Shown here: one piece after another, positions 8,989 through 20,537 of the stretch
How positions within the stretch are numbered: position 1 is the first letter of the stretch
Layout: every line of letters starts with the position of its first letter
Assembly (NCBI GenBank): GCA_029253705.1
Contig: JAQWYY010000235.1
Coordinates: 1-39,393 of the forward strand
Direction: 5' to 3'
DNA: 39,393 nt
DNA from: Luminiphilus sp.
GTDB lineage: Bacteria; Pseudomonadota; Gammaproteobacteria; Pseudomonadales; Halieaceae
Made by a program: the position numbers and the translations under genes
The notes under the pieces: model-generated
Told to the model about the DNA's origin: nothing
What the model saw: the letters and a program-made list of their open reading frames with translations, nothing else
Databases searched by the model: none

Positions 8989-9417
8989 CTAAAGCGCCAG
9001 GGCTTGTGGTTGCTGAGCGACGTGCGGATGCTCAGAGCCCGAGTAGACTTTGAGTTTGCGAAACATGGCGCGCCCTAATGGGTTCTTGGGCAACATGCCC
9101 TTGACTGCTCGCTGAAGAACACGCTCCGGCGCGCGGTCGATGAGCTTTTCAAAACTATAGGACTTAATACCACCCGGGTAGCCCGAGTGGTGGTGGTACA
9201 TTTTATCGGTTTGCTTGTTGCCCGTAACTTTTATCTTCTCGCAGTTTACAACGACGATGTAATCGCCCATATCCATATGGGGGGTAAACTCAGGCTTGTG
9301 CTTACCGCGCAAACGGTGTGCTATTTCGGTAGCAAGACGTCCAAGCGTCTTATCCTCTGCGTCGACAACAAACCAATCATGCTGCACATCGCTAGCTTTA
9401 GCGCTGTATGTTTTCAT
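8989..9417 (-). CDS. rplM: 50S ribosomal protein L13 (uL13)
   Basis: 142 aa; [44 protein letters not shown] and [26 protein letters not shown]. Confidence 0.99.
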   Translation of the reverse strand: MKTYSAKASDVQHDWFVVDAEDKTLGRLATEIAHRLRGKHKPEFTPHMDMGDYIVVVNCEKIKVTGNKQTDKMYHHHSGYPGGIKSYSFEKLIDRAPERVLQRAVKGMLPKNPLGRAMFRKLKVYSGSEHPHVAQQPQALAL

Positions 9418-9537
9418 TTGTGCGCCTCAATGGGCAAATTCAAGGGAGCGCGGATGGTACTGGATGGCAGCCACGCTTTCAAGCAATTTTGTCTGCCCAT
9501 ACATTAACAATCCCTAGGCGAACCCCGCCCCGGGCAA

Positions 9538-10641
9538 TTACGGCCGGTGCTCCCTAGCCAGATACTCACTAGACTGCATTTCCTGCAGCCTAGATAGGGT
9601 CCTGCGAAACTCAAAAGTGAGTAAATTGCCGGCGTAGAGCGACTCAGCTGCTGCCTCTGCGGTGACTATGAGTTTGACGCCACGATCGTAAAACTCATCC
9701 ACCATATTAACAAAACGCCTCGCCACATCCTCTTGATGCCCGTGCATCACCTCGATTCCAGGGACTAAAACAGTGTGAAAAATCCGCGCAAGCTCTACAA
9801 AGTCGCTGGAACTTCTGGGCTGCTGGCAAAGCTCATAAAATCCAATTATCGCCATTCCCTCGACCATGCCCTGGGTTTCGATGTGCCGGTTGTTAATCTC
9901 AAGGGTCCCCGACGTCGGGGCCAAACCCGCAGCGAGGGCCTCAAAGTCGCCTGCTAGCGCCTTTTCAGACTCTACATTAAGAGGCGTGTGCCATAACTCC
10001 ACCTGCTCAAGGGTGCGTAGCCGGTAATCGACTCCTGAGTCCACATTAACAACATCAGTATAAGTTTCGATGAGCTTGATTGCAGGCAGAAATCTGGCCC
10101 TCTGCAAGCCGTCTTTGTAAAGGTCACAAGGCTCAATATTTGACGTTGCCACCAACGTCACCCCACGCTGAAAAAGGGCCGTCATGAGGCCAGCCAAAAT
10201 CATGGCGTCGGCTATATCACTAACAAAAAACTCATCAAAACAAATGATTCGGGTTTCAGCGGCAATCCCTGCCGCCACCTGCTCAAGGGGGTTCTTCTCA
10301 CCAGCGAGTAGTGTAAGTTCTTTATGAACACGTTGCATAAATCGGTGGAAGTGCACTCTGAGCTTAGCTTCGAAGGGCAAACTTTCATAAAAAACATCGA
10401 CAAGGTAGGTTTTGCCCCGTCCTACCCCCCCCCAAAAGTACAAACCCTGCTCGGGGGTATTCTTCTCACTAAACATTCGGCGCAGTCGCGCTGTCACCCC
10501 CCTCTGCTTTGCTTCGCGCTCAATGAGGCGATCGTAGAGGCTTTGAAGCTCATTAACGGCCTGAGCTTGGGCTATGTCTGGCTGGAACCCTGGCTTAGCG
10601 AGGTCCTCTTCATAGCGCTGTTTCGGTGAAAAATTCTGCAT
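9538..10641 (-). CDS. zapE: Cell division protein ZapE (AFG1-family ATPase)
   Basis: 367 aa; GLYFWGGVGRGKTYLVDVFYESLP (Walker A) and RIICFDEFFVSDIADAMILAGL (Walker B); located next to rplM. Confidence 0.95.
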   Translation of the reverse strand: MQNFSPKQRYEEDLAKPGFQPDIAQAQAVNELQSLYDRLIEREAKQRGVTARLRRMFSEKNTPEQGLYFWGGVGRGKTYLVDVFYESLPFEAKLRVHFHRFMQRVHKELTLLAGEKNPLEQVAAGIAAETRIICFDEFFVSDIADAMILAGLMTALFQRGVTLVATSNIEPCDLYKDGLQRARFLPAIKLIETYTDVVNVDSGVDYRLRTLEQVELWHTPLNVESEKALAGDFEALAAGLAPTSGTLEINNRHIETQGMVEGMAIIGFYELCQQPRSSSDFVELARIFHTVLVPGIEVMHGHQEDVARRFVNMVDEFYDRGVKLIVTAEAAAESLYAGNLLTFEFRRTLSRLQEMQSSEYLAREHRP

Positions 10642-10734
10642 GGGAATGAATAAACCCTGTGAAATTATGTGTCGTGACGGAAGCGTTGTACACTAGACCA
10701 TTCTTACGTATCGACAGGCGAAATGGAGTTGTTT

Positions 10735-11229
10735 ATGCCCTCCGTAGCAATACTTATCGCGACAGCTCTACTGGGAATCGGCATTGGCCTAGGCTGCGGC
10801 TGGCTGCTGGGCATGCGCAAAAAGAGCAAACGTGACGTGATTATAGACTTAGAGTCGCGCCTGGAGCGTGCACTCGAGAGCCGGGCAGATTATGAGGCCG
10901 ATGTTGCGGAACATTTTGCCAAAACTGCGCGCCTGCTAGGCCGCATGACAGAAGACTACCGTGAGGTTTACACCCACCTAGCAGCGGGCGCCGATAATTT
11001 GTGTGACGGTGGTGTTGAGATCCCCAACGCAAAAACGCTACTTGATACCAACGACAGCAGTCAGGACATCCCAGGCAGCTTAGCCGATGTCTTACCACCT
11101 TTAGACTACGCGCCGCGCAAAAGTCCAACTGAAAAAGGGCAACTATCAGAAACCTTCGGACTCGATAAGCCCGCTAGCGCAGATATTGACCGTCTTATGG
11201 AGCCTGATCGAATCGACCGATCCGCTTAA
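10735..11229 (+). CDS. yhcB: YhcB/ZapG family (DUF1043) inner-membrane protein
   Basis: N-terminal TM helix followed by a coiled coil (DLESRLERALESRADYEADVAEHFAKTARLLGRMTEDYREVYTHLA); divergent from zapE. Start could also be ATG 10723. Confidence 0.88.
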   Translation: MPSVAILIATALLGIGIGLGCGWLLGMRKKSKRDVIIDLESRLERALESRADYEADVAEHFAKTARLLGRMTEDYREVYTHLAAGADNLCDGGVEIPNAKTLLDTNDSSQDIPGSLADVLPPLDYAPRKSPTEKGQLSETFGLDKPASADIDRLMEPDRIDRSA

Positions 11230-11231
11230 AT

Positions 11232-11987
11232 TTACGCAGGATTATCGTCATCGACAAAATGGTGCTCCACCCCTAGCTGTTGGCTCAACCACGAGCCAAC
11301 GCTCTGCACGCCAAAGCGCTCGGTAGCATGATGACCCGCAGCAATAAAACCGATGTCCCGCTCCCGAGCAATATGAATAGTTTGCTCTGACACCTCACCG
11401 GTCACAAAAAGATCAGCGCCGGCGTCGGCGGCTTTGTCGATATAACCCTGGCCTCCACCCGTACACCAAGCGATACGCTTAACAAGGCGATCGCCCTCTG
11501 TCATTACAGATCGCTCAAGTTGTATCGATAAACCGTTGGCGATCGTATCAAGGGGGGTCTCCTCGGGTAACTCGCCCACGAACACAGGTAATGTCGGCTC
11601 ATCCGACAGCAATGAATCAAAGTGGAGCACGCCCAAAGCCCTGCCTAACCCTGCGTTGTTTCCCAGCTCTGGATGACAGTCTAGGGGCAGATGATAGGCA
11701 AATAAATTGATGCCGGCTTGCATCAATGTCCGTACACGGCGCCCTTTCATTCCCACTAAGCAGGGGTCTTCGGACCGCCAAAAATACCCGTGGTGCACGA
11801 GGATCGCATCTGCTTTTAGCGCAACTGCGGCGTTTATAAGCGCCTGACTTGCCGTGACGCCTGAGACCACAGTTTCAATGTTCTCTCGACCCTCTACCTG
11901 CAATCCATTGGGCGCAAAATCCTGAAAGCGCTGAGGCTCAAGTAACGTATTGAGCACTGCGTGCATCTCCTGACGCGACGTTCCCAT
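11232..11987 (-). CDS. Nif3-like dinuclear metal center protein (YbgI family)
   Basis: 251 aa; DFAPNGLQVEGRENIETVVSGVTAS, DAILVHHGYFWRSEDP, GHHATERFGVQ. Confidence 0.93.
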   Translation of the reverse strand: MGTSRQEMHAVLNTLLEPQRFQDFAPNGLQVEGRENIETVVSGVTASQALINAAVALKADAILVHHGYFWRSEDPCLVGMKGRRVRTLMQAGINLFAYHLPLDCHPELGNNAGLGRALGVLHFDSLLSDEPTLPVFVGELPEETPLDTIANGLSIQLERSVMTEGDRLVKRIAWCTGGGQGYIDKAADAGADLFVTGEVSEQTIHIARERDIGFIAAGHHATERFGVQSVGSWLSQQLGVEHHFVDDDNPA

Positions 11988-12072
11988 GAAAACTCCTGTT
12001 AATTCTTTCGTGATCGAACAAGATAACCGGCCCAGTCTGTTTTACAATCACTGTAATGCGAGGAATAAAACA

Positions 12073-13179
12073 GTGAGAGAGTTTTTTACTAGCCTTTTTT
12101 GGCCGACCTTAACAGGGATTTTGGCGGCAGCTATTATTTTGGACCAATGGGTTTTACCTGAGCCCATGGGGCGGGATCGCAATCAGATCCGAACAAGTTA
12201 CAGTGACGCAGTCGCACTAGCGACCCCCTCAGTTGTCAATATCTATACCGCTAAGCTGGTTGATTCAGGCCGCAGCCAACGTTTAAATGACCCACTACTG
12301 CGTCGATTTCTTGGCAACTCAGGGCGCCGCCAGCAAGTTGAACGCTCGCTGGGATCCGGAGTTATCCTTACCTCAGAAGGACACATAATTACCAATAACC
12401 ACGTGATCGCAGATGCCGATGCCATTCAGGTACTGCTCCACGATGGTAGATCAGCAACGGCCACGGCAATAGGCTCTGATCCCGCCACTGATCTCGCCGT
12501 GCTTCAGATTGATCTTCCTGCATTAACACCCATCACCCTCGCCAACTCTGATGACGCGCGGGTTGGTGATGTAGTCCTCGCCATAGGCAACCCTTATGGC
12601 TTTGGTCACTCCGTAAGCCAGGGAATCATTTCTGGGTTGAGTCGGTATGGTCTTCAAGCATCAGACTACGAGGACTACATTCAAACCGACGCCAGCAGCC
12701 TTTTAGGTAGCTCTGGTGGTGCTTTGATCGATGCGTCGGGAAAGCTTTTGGGCATCAATACCCTGATCTACACCGCCACCAGCGAAGGTGCTGATCAGGC
12801 CGCCATTGGCATCAACCTGGCGACTCCGGTCAATTTGGCAAACTTCGTCATGAAAGATCTGGTTAATTACGGCACGGTAGTGCGTGGATGGCTAGGCGTC
12901 AGTGTAGAGCTACTACAAACTCCAGAAACAACGCTACAGCAACAACAAGTACTTATGATTTCCGGGCTTGCTGAAGATGGCCCAGCTGCGAGAGCCGGGT
13001 TGCAATTAGGTGACGTTATCAGCGCCATTAATGGCAGCACAGTGAACGACGGGCGAATCACCATGCACCAAATCGCTCGTCTAAGACCCGGGGAAGTTGT
13101 TGACATTGAGGTTGCGAGAGGCCGTGAAAGGGAATTGGTCCAGCTGCAAGCCGTGGTGGGTACTCGACCCGAAGGTTAA
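12073..13179 (+). CDS. degS: DegS/AlgW-type periplasmic serine protease with PDZ domain
   Basis: Trypsin-like triad ([19 protein letters not shown]) plus a PDZ domain ([24 protein letters not shown]). GTG at 12073 ([15 protein letters not shown]) is the likelier start; the ORF track start is 11986. Confidence 0.9.
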   Translation: MREFFTSLFWPTLTGILAAAIILDQWVLPEPMGRDRNQIRTSYSDAVALATPSVVNIYTAKLVDSGRSQRLNDPLLRRFLGNSGRRQQVERSLGSGVILTSEGHIITNNHVIADADAIQVLLHDGRSATATAIGSDPATDLAVLQIDLPALTPITLANSDDARVGDVVLAIGNPYGFGHSVSQGIISGLSRYGLQASDYEDYIQTDASSLLGSSGGALIDASGKLLGINTLIYTATSEGADQAAIGINLATPVNLANFVMKDLVNYGTVVRGWLGVSVELLQTPETTLQQQQVLMISGLAEDGPAARAGLQLGDVISAINGSTVNDGRITMHQIARLRPGEVVDIEVARGRERELVQLQAVVGTRPEG

Positions 13180-14489
13180 CTCTCAGGATTTGATAAGCGC
13201 AGTTCAGCGCTGCGGGCATGCGCCTCAAGGGACTCACCCCGCGCAAGCACCGAGGCAACACCGGCTAGAGCCACCGCGCCCTTGGGGGAACAGTGAATAA
13301 TTGAGCTCCGCTTTTGAAAATCATACACACCCAAAGGGGAAGAAAATCGCGCAGTGCTCGACGTCGGCAATACATGGTTGGGGCCGGCGCAATAATCACC
13401 GAGAGACTCGCAGCTCAGTGCACCCACAAAGATGGCGCCGGCAACGGTTAAGTCAGACACCCGCGCTTCCGCACCTTCAAAAGCAAGTTGTAAATGCTCA
13501 GGCGCTAACTTATTGCTTAGCGCTATCGCCTCATCGAGATTTCCCACTTTAATTAGCGCGCCGCGATTCATCAAAGCAGCGCGGATAATATCTTCCCGCG
13601 CCATAGTGTTTAACAGCTCTTGCATCGATGCTTCAACCGCATCTAGATAAGTACTGTCGGGGCAAATCAAAATAGCTTGAGCCTGCTCGTCATGCTCTGC
13701 CTGAGAAAACAAATCCATAGCCATCCATGATGCGGGGGCGCTACCGTCAGCAATAATTAAGACTTCAGAGGGCCCAGCGACCATATCAATCCCTACAACA
13801 CCAAAAACCTGACGCTTAGCTTCAGCCACGTAACGATTACCGGGCCCCACAATTTTATCAACAGCAGGAACTGTTTCAGTGCCAAAGGCCAAGGCAGCAA
13901 CTGCCTGCGCACCCCCGGCGGTAACAATACGATCCACACCCGCCAAGGCTGCCGCGGCCAGCACCAGCGGATTTATAACTCCCAGCGGCGCAGGTACCAC
14001 CATGACAACTTCAGCAACACCTGCGACTTTTGCCGGGATGGCGTTCATCAGTACCGACGATGGGTAACTCGCCTTACCGCCAGGCACATAAATGCCTACT
14101 CTCGCCATGGGAGTTACTTGCTGGCCCAAGCGATTGCCAAGGTCGTCTTCAAAGGACCAGCTCTCTCCTAATTGGTGCTGATGGTAGTGACGAATTCTAT
14201 CCGCCGCCGTCTCCAGCGCGGCTCGAGTCTCTGGGTGCAGGGCATCAAGTGCCTTCTGCATCGCTGGTGGTTCGATCACAAGCTCAGTGATTGCGACAGC
14301 AGGATGCTGGTCAAGCTGTTGTGTCAGCTCGAGAAGCGCTGCATCTCCGCCGGCGCGAACAGCAGCAATAATAGCTGTGACTCGGCTCACCAGCTCGCCG
14401 TCAAGTTCATCATGCCGGGCTGTTAGTGCTGTCAAATCGGCCTGAAATGAATGTGAGGCGGCATCGAGGCGGCGCAATAACGTGCTCAT
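13176..14489 (-). CDS. hisD: Histidinol dehydrogenase
   Basis: 437 aa; [81 protein letters not shown]. Confidence 0.98.
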   Translation of the reverse strand: MSTLLRRLDAASHSFQADLTALTARHDELDGELVSRVTAIIAAVRAGGDAALLELTQQLDQHPAVAITELVIEPPAMQKALDALHPETRAALETAADRIRHYHQHQLGESWSFEDDLGNRLGQQVTPMARVGIYVPGGKASYPSSVLMNAIPAKVAGVAEVVMVVPAPLGVINPLVLAAAALAGVDRIVTAGGAQAVAALAFGTETVPAVDKIVGPGNRYVAEAKRQVFGVVGIDMVAGPSEVLIIADGSAPASWMAMDLFSQAEHDEQAQAILICPDSTYLDAVEASMQELLNTMAREDIIRAALMNRGALIKVGNLDEAIALSNKLAPEHLQLAFEGAEARVSDLTVAGAIFVGALSCESLGDYCAGPNHVLPTSSTARFSSPLGVYDFQKRSSIIHCSPKGAVALAGVASVLARGESLEAHARSAELRLSNPES

Positions 14490-15130
14490 GCATAACCACC
14501 TTGGTCTACCACTTTAGCAAGGGCTTCTATGACTTCTTGAATCACTCCGTGCCGGGTTCGCATGGCGGCCTTGTTAACCACCAACCTCGTACTGACGTCA
14601 GCAATATGCTCGAGGGGCGTCATGCCATTGGCTCTCAGCGTGTTCCCGGTATCCACAATGTCGACAATCTCATCTGCGAGATCCATAAGTGGAGCCAACT
14701 CCATGGCGCCATAAAGCTTAATAATGTCCGCTTGAATGCCTTTACTAGAGTAATACTGCTTAGCAATGTTGACGAACTTACTGGCCACACGGACCCGGGT
14801 TCTCAGGGTTTCTCTCCCCGGAGCCCCAGCTGTCATTAGCCGGCAGCGCGCGATACCCAAATCTAGGGGTTCATAGAGGCCCTCAGCCCCAAACTCGAGA
14901 AGCATGTCTTTGCCAACGACACCTATATCAGCCGCGCCATGTCGCACGTAGGTTGGGACATCGGAGCCACGTAAAATAACCAGACGGACCTTTGGATGCT
15001 TGGTCTCAAAAATGAGCTTACGGCTACTTTCAATATCTTCAACAGGTGCAAGGCCGGCTGCCTGAAGCAGCGGCAGTGTCTGCTTCAGAATGCGCCCTTT
15101 GGTGAGTGCGATTGTTAATTGTTGTGTCAT
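14486..15130 (-). CDS. hisG: ATP phosphoribosyltransferase, short-form catalytic subunit
   Basis: From [49 protein letters not shown]; about 214 aa, lacking the C-terminal regulatory domain of the long form. Confidence 0.97.
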   Translation of the reverse strand: MTQQLTIALTKGRILKQTLPLLQAAGLAPVEDIESSRKLIFETKHPKVRLVILRGSDVPTYVRHGAADIGVVGKDMLLEFGAEGLYEPLDLGIARCRLMTAGAPGRETLRTRVRVASKFVNIAKQYYSSKGIQADIIKLYGAMELAPLMDLADEIVDIVDTGNTLRANGMTPLEHIADVSTRLVVNKAAMRTRHGVIQEVIEALAKVVDQGGYA

Positions 15131-15153
15131 GACTTTCCCGAGACGCCGTGAAT

Positions 15154-16425
<1,272 letters not shown>

Positions 16426-16659
16426 TCAACCCGCCGCTTCAGCAGGGGTTAAGGCGCGAATGTTCACCGCATGCATGTGGCCTGCAGCGATTGCCGATGC
16501 TAGCGGCGCATAAACACGCTGCTGTCTTGCGACCGATCGAACCCCAGCAAAAGCCTCAGAAATGACAGTCACCGTGTAGTGTCCGCCTGCTAGGTCCACG
16601 TCTACGTCAGACTCTGGAAATGCCGCCAACACTAGATCTCGTACTTCATTGACGTCCAC
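16426..16659 (-). CDS. ibaG: BolA-family protein IbaG
   Basis: 77 aa BolA-like (DVDLAGGHYTVTVISEAFAGVRSVARQQRVYAPLASAIAAGHMHAVNIRALTPAE), upstream of murA. Confidence 0.93.
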   Translation of the reverse strand: MDVNEVRDLVLAAFPESDVDVDLAGGHYTVTVISEAFAGVRSVARQQRVYAPLASAIAAGHMHAVNIRALTPAEAAG

Positions 16660-16660
16660 G

Positions 16661-17386
16661 TTATTTCTCCGATGAGAGGGATTTTACTCGATTGTCATCC
16701 CAGTTTGCGATTACTGCGCCCAAGTCACCATCAGCCTCGAGGACTGCAGCCTCAAATTGACCACGGTATATTTCGCCCAGATTAATGTTTTCAATGATGA
16801 GGTTGCGTAGTTTCCAACTGCCATCACGGTACTGCCCCATCTGGTACTTTACCGTATAAATTTTTCCGTCATCGCCAAAGACCCTCTGAGTCACAGAAGC
16901 AACTCGCGTGCTACCGGGCGCCATGTCTACTTCGCCAAGTTCTACGCGAGAGCCGCCAAAAGCCAGCAAACCGCGGCTGTAGGTATTCACCATGCCGGTG
17001 CGCAGTGCGTCGGTAAATGCCATCAAATGCGCTCGCAGCTGCTCTTTTCCGGCCTCATCTAGGCTCTGATAGCGCTCCTTACTTGCGTAGCGCCCCATGA
17101 CTCCCCGTGCAAAACCGCGAAAATCTACCACCCCGTCGAGCTCCGCGCCGACCGCATTGGTGTATCGATCTGGATCAGTATCAAAGTATGCGGGAGCCTC
17201 TCTTGCCAGCGTCATGATATTGTCGGTCGCCGCGGCAACCACCTCACGAGGTCCAGTCTTCGACATGGCCTCCTGAGCACTTGAAGCGCTGGCAAACCCT
17301 AAATACAAGCAAACTATAAAGGCCGTTACTGACCCTTTAATAGTGCTGCCAAACAGTGCACTGTTGACCATCAAAAGCTCCGTCAT
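16661..17386 (-). CDS. mlaC: MlaC-like phospholipid-binding protein (Ttg2D family)
   Basis: 241 aa with signal peptide (VCLYLGFASASSAQEA); FRGFARGVMGRYASKERYQSLDEAGKEQLRAHLMAFTDALRTGMVNTYSRGL and WKLRNLIIENINLGEIYRGQFEAAV. Confidence 0.93.
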   Translation of the reverse strand: MTELLMVNSALFGSTIKGSVTAFIVCLYLGFASASSAQEAMSKTGPREVVAAATDNIMTLAREAPAYFDTDPDRYTNAVGAELDGVVDFRGFARGVMGRYASKERYQSLDEAGKEQLRAHLMAFTDALRTGMVNTYSRGLLAFGGSRVELGEVDMAPGSTRVASVTQRVFGDDGKIYTVKYQMGQYRDGSWKLRNLIIENINLGEIYRGQFEAAVLEADGDLGAVIANWDDNRVKSLSSEK

Positions 17387-17531
17387 GGTTGATCAATAGG
17401 ATACAATACGCATTGTCCCGGGAATAAAACGGGATTCATCGCTGTGCGCAGCATCATAACCGATATGCGTTCATTGCGTATGAGGTACCTGAACACCGAA
17501 TGCGCTGAGGTCTGCCGCGCAAAGGAACTAT

Positions 17532-18497
17532 ATGCTTTTAGATTTTGTTGTCCTTGCCATAGGAGTCACCGCCTTGGTTTGGAGTGCCGAATTGTTTATT
17601 GGCGGTGCTGCTGCTATTGCTCAGCGTGTCGGAACACCGCCTTTGATCATTGGGATGACGATTGTTTCGTTAGGAACATCGGCACCAGAAATTTTGGTCT
17701 CTGCCACGGCTGCAGCCTCTGGCGCCGGAGAATTGGCTGTAGGCAACGCGCTAGGCTCGAACATTGCAAACGTAGGGCTCGTGCTTGGCGTCACCCTGAT
17801 TATTTCGCCAATTTTAGTGGGTAGAACGACTGCGTTCACCGACTTACCACTGTTATTAGCCATCACTGTTTTGTGCGGCTGGTTACTTAGTGATGGCAAG
17901 CTGACGGCCTTTGATGCTTTTGCTCTAGTCGGCACGCTGCTTTTATACCTCGTGCGCATCGCACTCCACTTGCGCAAACCAGGCATCAATGACAACACTT
18001 CAAAAGTTGAAGAGCTGCCCCTTGCGCGAGCTTTCGGCGCCTTTACCGTGGGACTCGCCGTTCTTATCGGTAGCTCTCGAGCTCTTGTATGGGCTGCCGT
18101 CAATATCGCTGGGGGATTTGGAGTGTCAGAGCTGGTAATAGGCCTGACCATCGTCGCCTTGGGCACCAGCCTTCCCGAGCTTGCCGCTGCTATAGTTAGT
18201 GCACTCAAAGGACATGCTGATATTGCGATTGGCGCTGTCGTAGGCTCCAATATGTTTAACTTACTGATCGTGCTTGCGCTGCCGGGCTTTTTCTCACCCC
18301 TGCTCCTGTCGATACCAGACCTACAACGAGATTTAGGAACGGTTTTCGCCACAACCGCTGCACTGACCGCGCTCACGTGGTTAGCTTGGCGTAGGGACAA
18401 AGATCATGCACCTCTGGGGCGAATGGCCGGCTGCTTGTTCCTGGGCTCCTATGTGGTTTACTGCCTGTGGCTCTACTATGACATTCAAAAGGTTTAA
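17532..18497 (+). CDS. yrbG: Calcium/sodium antiporter, YrbG family
   Basis: 321 aa; two alpha repeats (GMTIVSLGTSAPEILVSATAAASG and GLTIVALGTSLPELAAAIVSALKG) and multiple TM segments. Confidence 0.95.
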   Translation: MLLDFVVLAIGVTALVWSAELFIGGAAAIAQRVGTPPLIIGMTIVSLGTSAPEILVSATAAASGAGELAVGNALGSNIANVGLVLGVTLIISPILVGRTTAFTDLPLLLAITVLCGWLLSDGKLTAFDAFALVGTLLLYLVRIALHLRKPGINDNTSKVEELPLARAFGAFTVGLAVLIGSSRALVWAAVNIAGGFGVSELVIGLTIVALGTSLPELAAAIVSALKGHADIAIGAVVGSNMFNLLIVLALPGFFSPLLLSIPDLQRDLGTVFATTAALTALTWLAWRRDKDHAPLGRMAGCLFLGSYVVYCLWLYYDIQKV

Positions 18498-18502
18498 TAA
18501 CG

Positions 18503-19474
18503 ATGCTCAGTGATGAAGCACTCCTAACCTCTGGCCGACGCACGCTGCAGTTGGAGGGGCAAGCCGTTGCTCAATTGGCAGATCGACTCAGCACTTCCTT
18601 CGCAGCCGCCTGTCATTTAATGCTAGAAACACAGGGCAGAGTCATAGTTACTGGCATGGGGAAGTCTGGGCACATTGCCCACAAAATCGCAGCAACCTTA
18701 GCCAGTACGGGCACCCCAGCTTTTTTTGTGCACCCGGGGGAAGCCTCCCATGGTGATATGGGCATGATCACGCAACGCGACACCGTACTCGCCCTGTCTA
18801 ACAGCGGTACAACCCCCGAAATTTTGACCTTATTGCCGCTCTTAAAGCGGCTTGGGGTAAAGCTCATTAGTATGACAGGGCATTCGGAATCGGCTCTTGC
18901 CTCCGCATCAGAGGTTCACATCAATGCCGGCGTGGATACTGAAGCCTGCCCCTTAGATTTGGCGCCTACCTCAAGTACAACCGCTGCTCTGGCGATGGGC
19001 GATGCATTAGCCATTGCACTGCTAGAAAGCCGAGGGTTCACCGAGGAGGATTTTGCATTTTCGCATCCGGGCGGTGCACTGGGTAAGCGATTGCTACTCA
19101 GAGTGGAGGATCTAATGACCACCGGAGCAGAGATACCTCTCGTGAAACCCACTGCAACCTTGGCAGAGGCCCTTATGGAGATCACAGCTAAAGGTCTCGG
19201 CATGACCATAGTCGGCGAAAATGGCCACCTGAATGGTATTTTTACAGACGGCGACTTGCGACGCGCTTTAGAGGAACAGCCAGACATAAACGCTGTTGCT
19301 ATAACCGAGCTTATGTCAACTGGAGTGAAAACATTGCCCGCCGAACATCTCGCAGCAGAAGCTATGCACATCATGGAACAAAATCGCATATCCTCACTGG
19401 TTATTACCAACTCACAGGAAAAAATTGTAGGCGTCGTTCACCTGATGGCGCTGCTCAAGGCAGGTATAAACTGA
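18503..19474 (+). CDS. kdsD: Arabinose-5-phosphate isomerase KdsD
   Basis: 323 aa; SIS domain (VTGMGKSGHIAHKIAATLASTGTPAFFVHPGEASHGDMGMI) plus C-terminal CBS pair. Confidence 0.98.
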   Translation: MLSDEALLTSGRRTLQLEGQAVAQLADRLSTSFAAACHLMLETQGRVIVTGMGKSGHIAHKIAATLASTGTPAFFVHPGEASHGDMGMITQRDTVLALSNSGTTPEILTLLPLLKRLGVKLISMTGHSESALASASEVHINAGVDTEACPLDLAPTSSTTAALAMGDALAIALLESRGFTEEDFAFSHPGGALGKRLLLRVEDLMTTGAEIPLVKPTATLAEALMEITAKGLGMTIVGENGHLNGIFTDGDLRRALEEQPDINAVAITELMSTGVKTLPAEHLAAEAMHIMEQNRISSLVITNSQEKIVGVVHLMALLKAGIN

Positions 19475-19998
19475 TGACTGAGCTCAACACCTTGGCTGCA
19501 AGACTAAAATTGATCGCCATGGATGTAGACGGTGTCCTAACAAACGGTACTGTGACCTACGATAGTAATGGCGAGGAACACAAATCTTTCTGCATTAAGG
19601 ATGGCTTGGGCATTAAGCTACTGCAAAAAGCTGGCCTCAGAGTTGCCTTGATTACCGGTCGGGCGTCAACCATGGTGGAGCGAAGGGCTGCTGAGCTTGG
19701 GATAACTGATGTAATACAGGGCCGTGAAGATAAACTCACCGCCTTACTAGAAATAACAGCGCTTATTGGTTGTACGTTAGAGGAAGCGGCCTACATGGGT
19801 GACGACCTGCCAGATATGGCAGCCATTAAGGCCGTGGCACACGGTGCTTGCCCAGCCGACGCAGTTAGCTGTGTGCGCGATGCTGCCGATTATACGACTA
19901 CGAGTCGAGGTGGTGAAGGCGCAGTCCGGGAATGGGCTGAAACCTTGCTTCGAGCCCGTGGCGAATGGCAAGCTTTGCTCAAGTCCTACGAAGCATGA
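19474..19998 (+). CDS. kdsC: 3-deoxy-D-manno-octulosonate 8-phosphate phosphatase KdsC
   Basis: 174 aa HAD; AMDVDGVLTNGTVTYDSNGEEHKSFCIKDGLGIKLLQKAGL, YMGDDLPDMAAIKAV. Confidence 0.97.
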   Translation: MTELNTLAARLKLIAMDVDGVLTNGTVTYDSNGEEHKSFCIKDGLGIKLLQKAGLRVALITGRASTMVERRAAELGITDVIQGREDKLTALLEITALIGCTLEEAAYMGDDLPDMAAIKAVAHGACPADAVSCVRDAADYTTTSRGGEGAVREWAETLLRARGEWQALLKSYEA

Positions 19999-20537
19999 AG
20001 CTAACTTTCTCCTCGCTGCTACTGATGGCGATAGCGATTTTCTTCTGGATTACCTTGGGTCGAGGGGACGAAGTCATACCAACCGCACCCGTGGCCACAA
20101 ACTCAATTGCCGAGAGTTATCTAGACGACGCTGAACGCTGGAGTTATGACCCGTCGGGTATGCGCATTCAATATCTGACAATTGGTTCAGGTACCACTTA
20201 CATTAATAACCCGATCACCTATGCTGACGACTTAGTATTTTTGAGCTCTGATGATGATGGTAACCGTTGGCAAATGACTGCAACATACGGCGAATTACAT
20301 CCGGGAATAAAAGAGCTTCGTCTCTTCAAAGGGGTAGCAATAGATCTGCTGGGGGGTGAAGGCAATATGACGACGCCACGCATCCGCCTCCTATTGGGCG
20401 AAAATCGAGCAGTGACTAATGCCAAAGTACGGCTGGCCACAGCCAACAGCACCACAACAGCCACCGGGCTAAACATCGATTTAACATCCAGTGAAGCAAG
20501 ACTGTTGAAAGAGGTAGAAACGCGCTATGCGAACTAG
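19995..20537 (+). CDS. lptC: LPS export protein LptC
   Basis: Single N-terminal TM followed by an LptC-like beta domain; ATGA overlap with kdsC; adjacent to lptA. Start ATG at 19995. Confidence 0.92.
   Translation: MKLTFSSLLLMAIAIFFWITLGRGDEVIPTAPVATNSIAESYLDDAERWSYDPSGMRIQYLTIGSGTTYINNPITYADDLVFLSSDDDGNRWQMTATYGELHPGIKELRLFKGVAIDLLGGEGNMTTPRIRLLLGENRAVTNAKVRLATANSTTTATGLNIDLTSSEARLLKEVETRYAN

Noticed and set aside
9418-9537. rplM upstream leader considered as an L13 autoregulatory RNA element
   Set aside because: I could not identify a convincing conserved structure by eye; covariation analysis would be needed.
17621-18400. 259-aa minus-strand ORF
   Set aside because: Fully antisense to yrbG, with Ser/Pro/Arg/Ala-rich shadow-ORF composition and no recognisable domain.
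18916-19410. 164-aa minus-strand ORF
   Set aside because: Antisense to kdsD; shadow frame of a confident gene.
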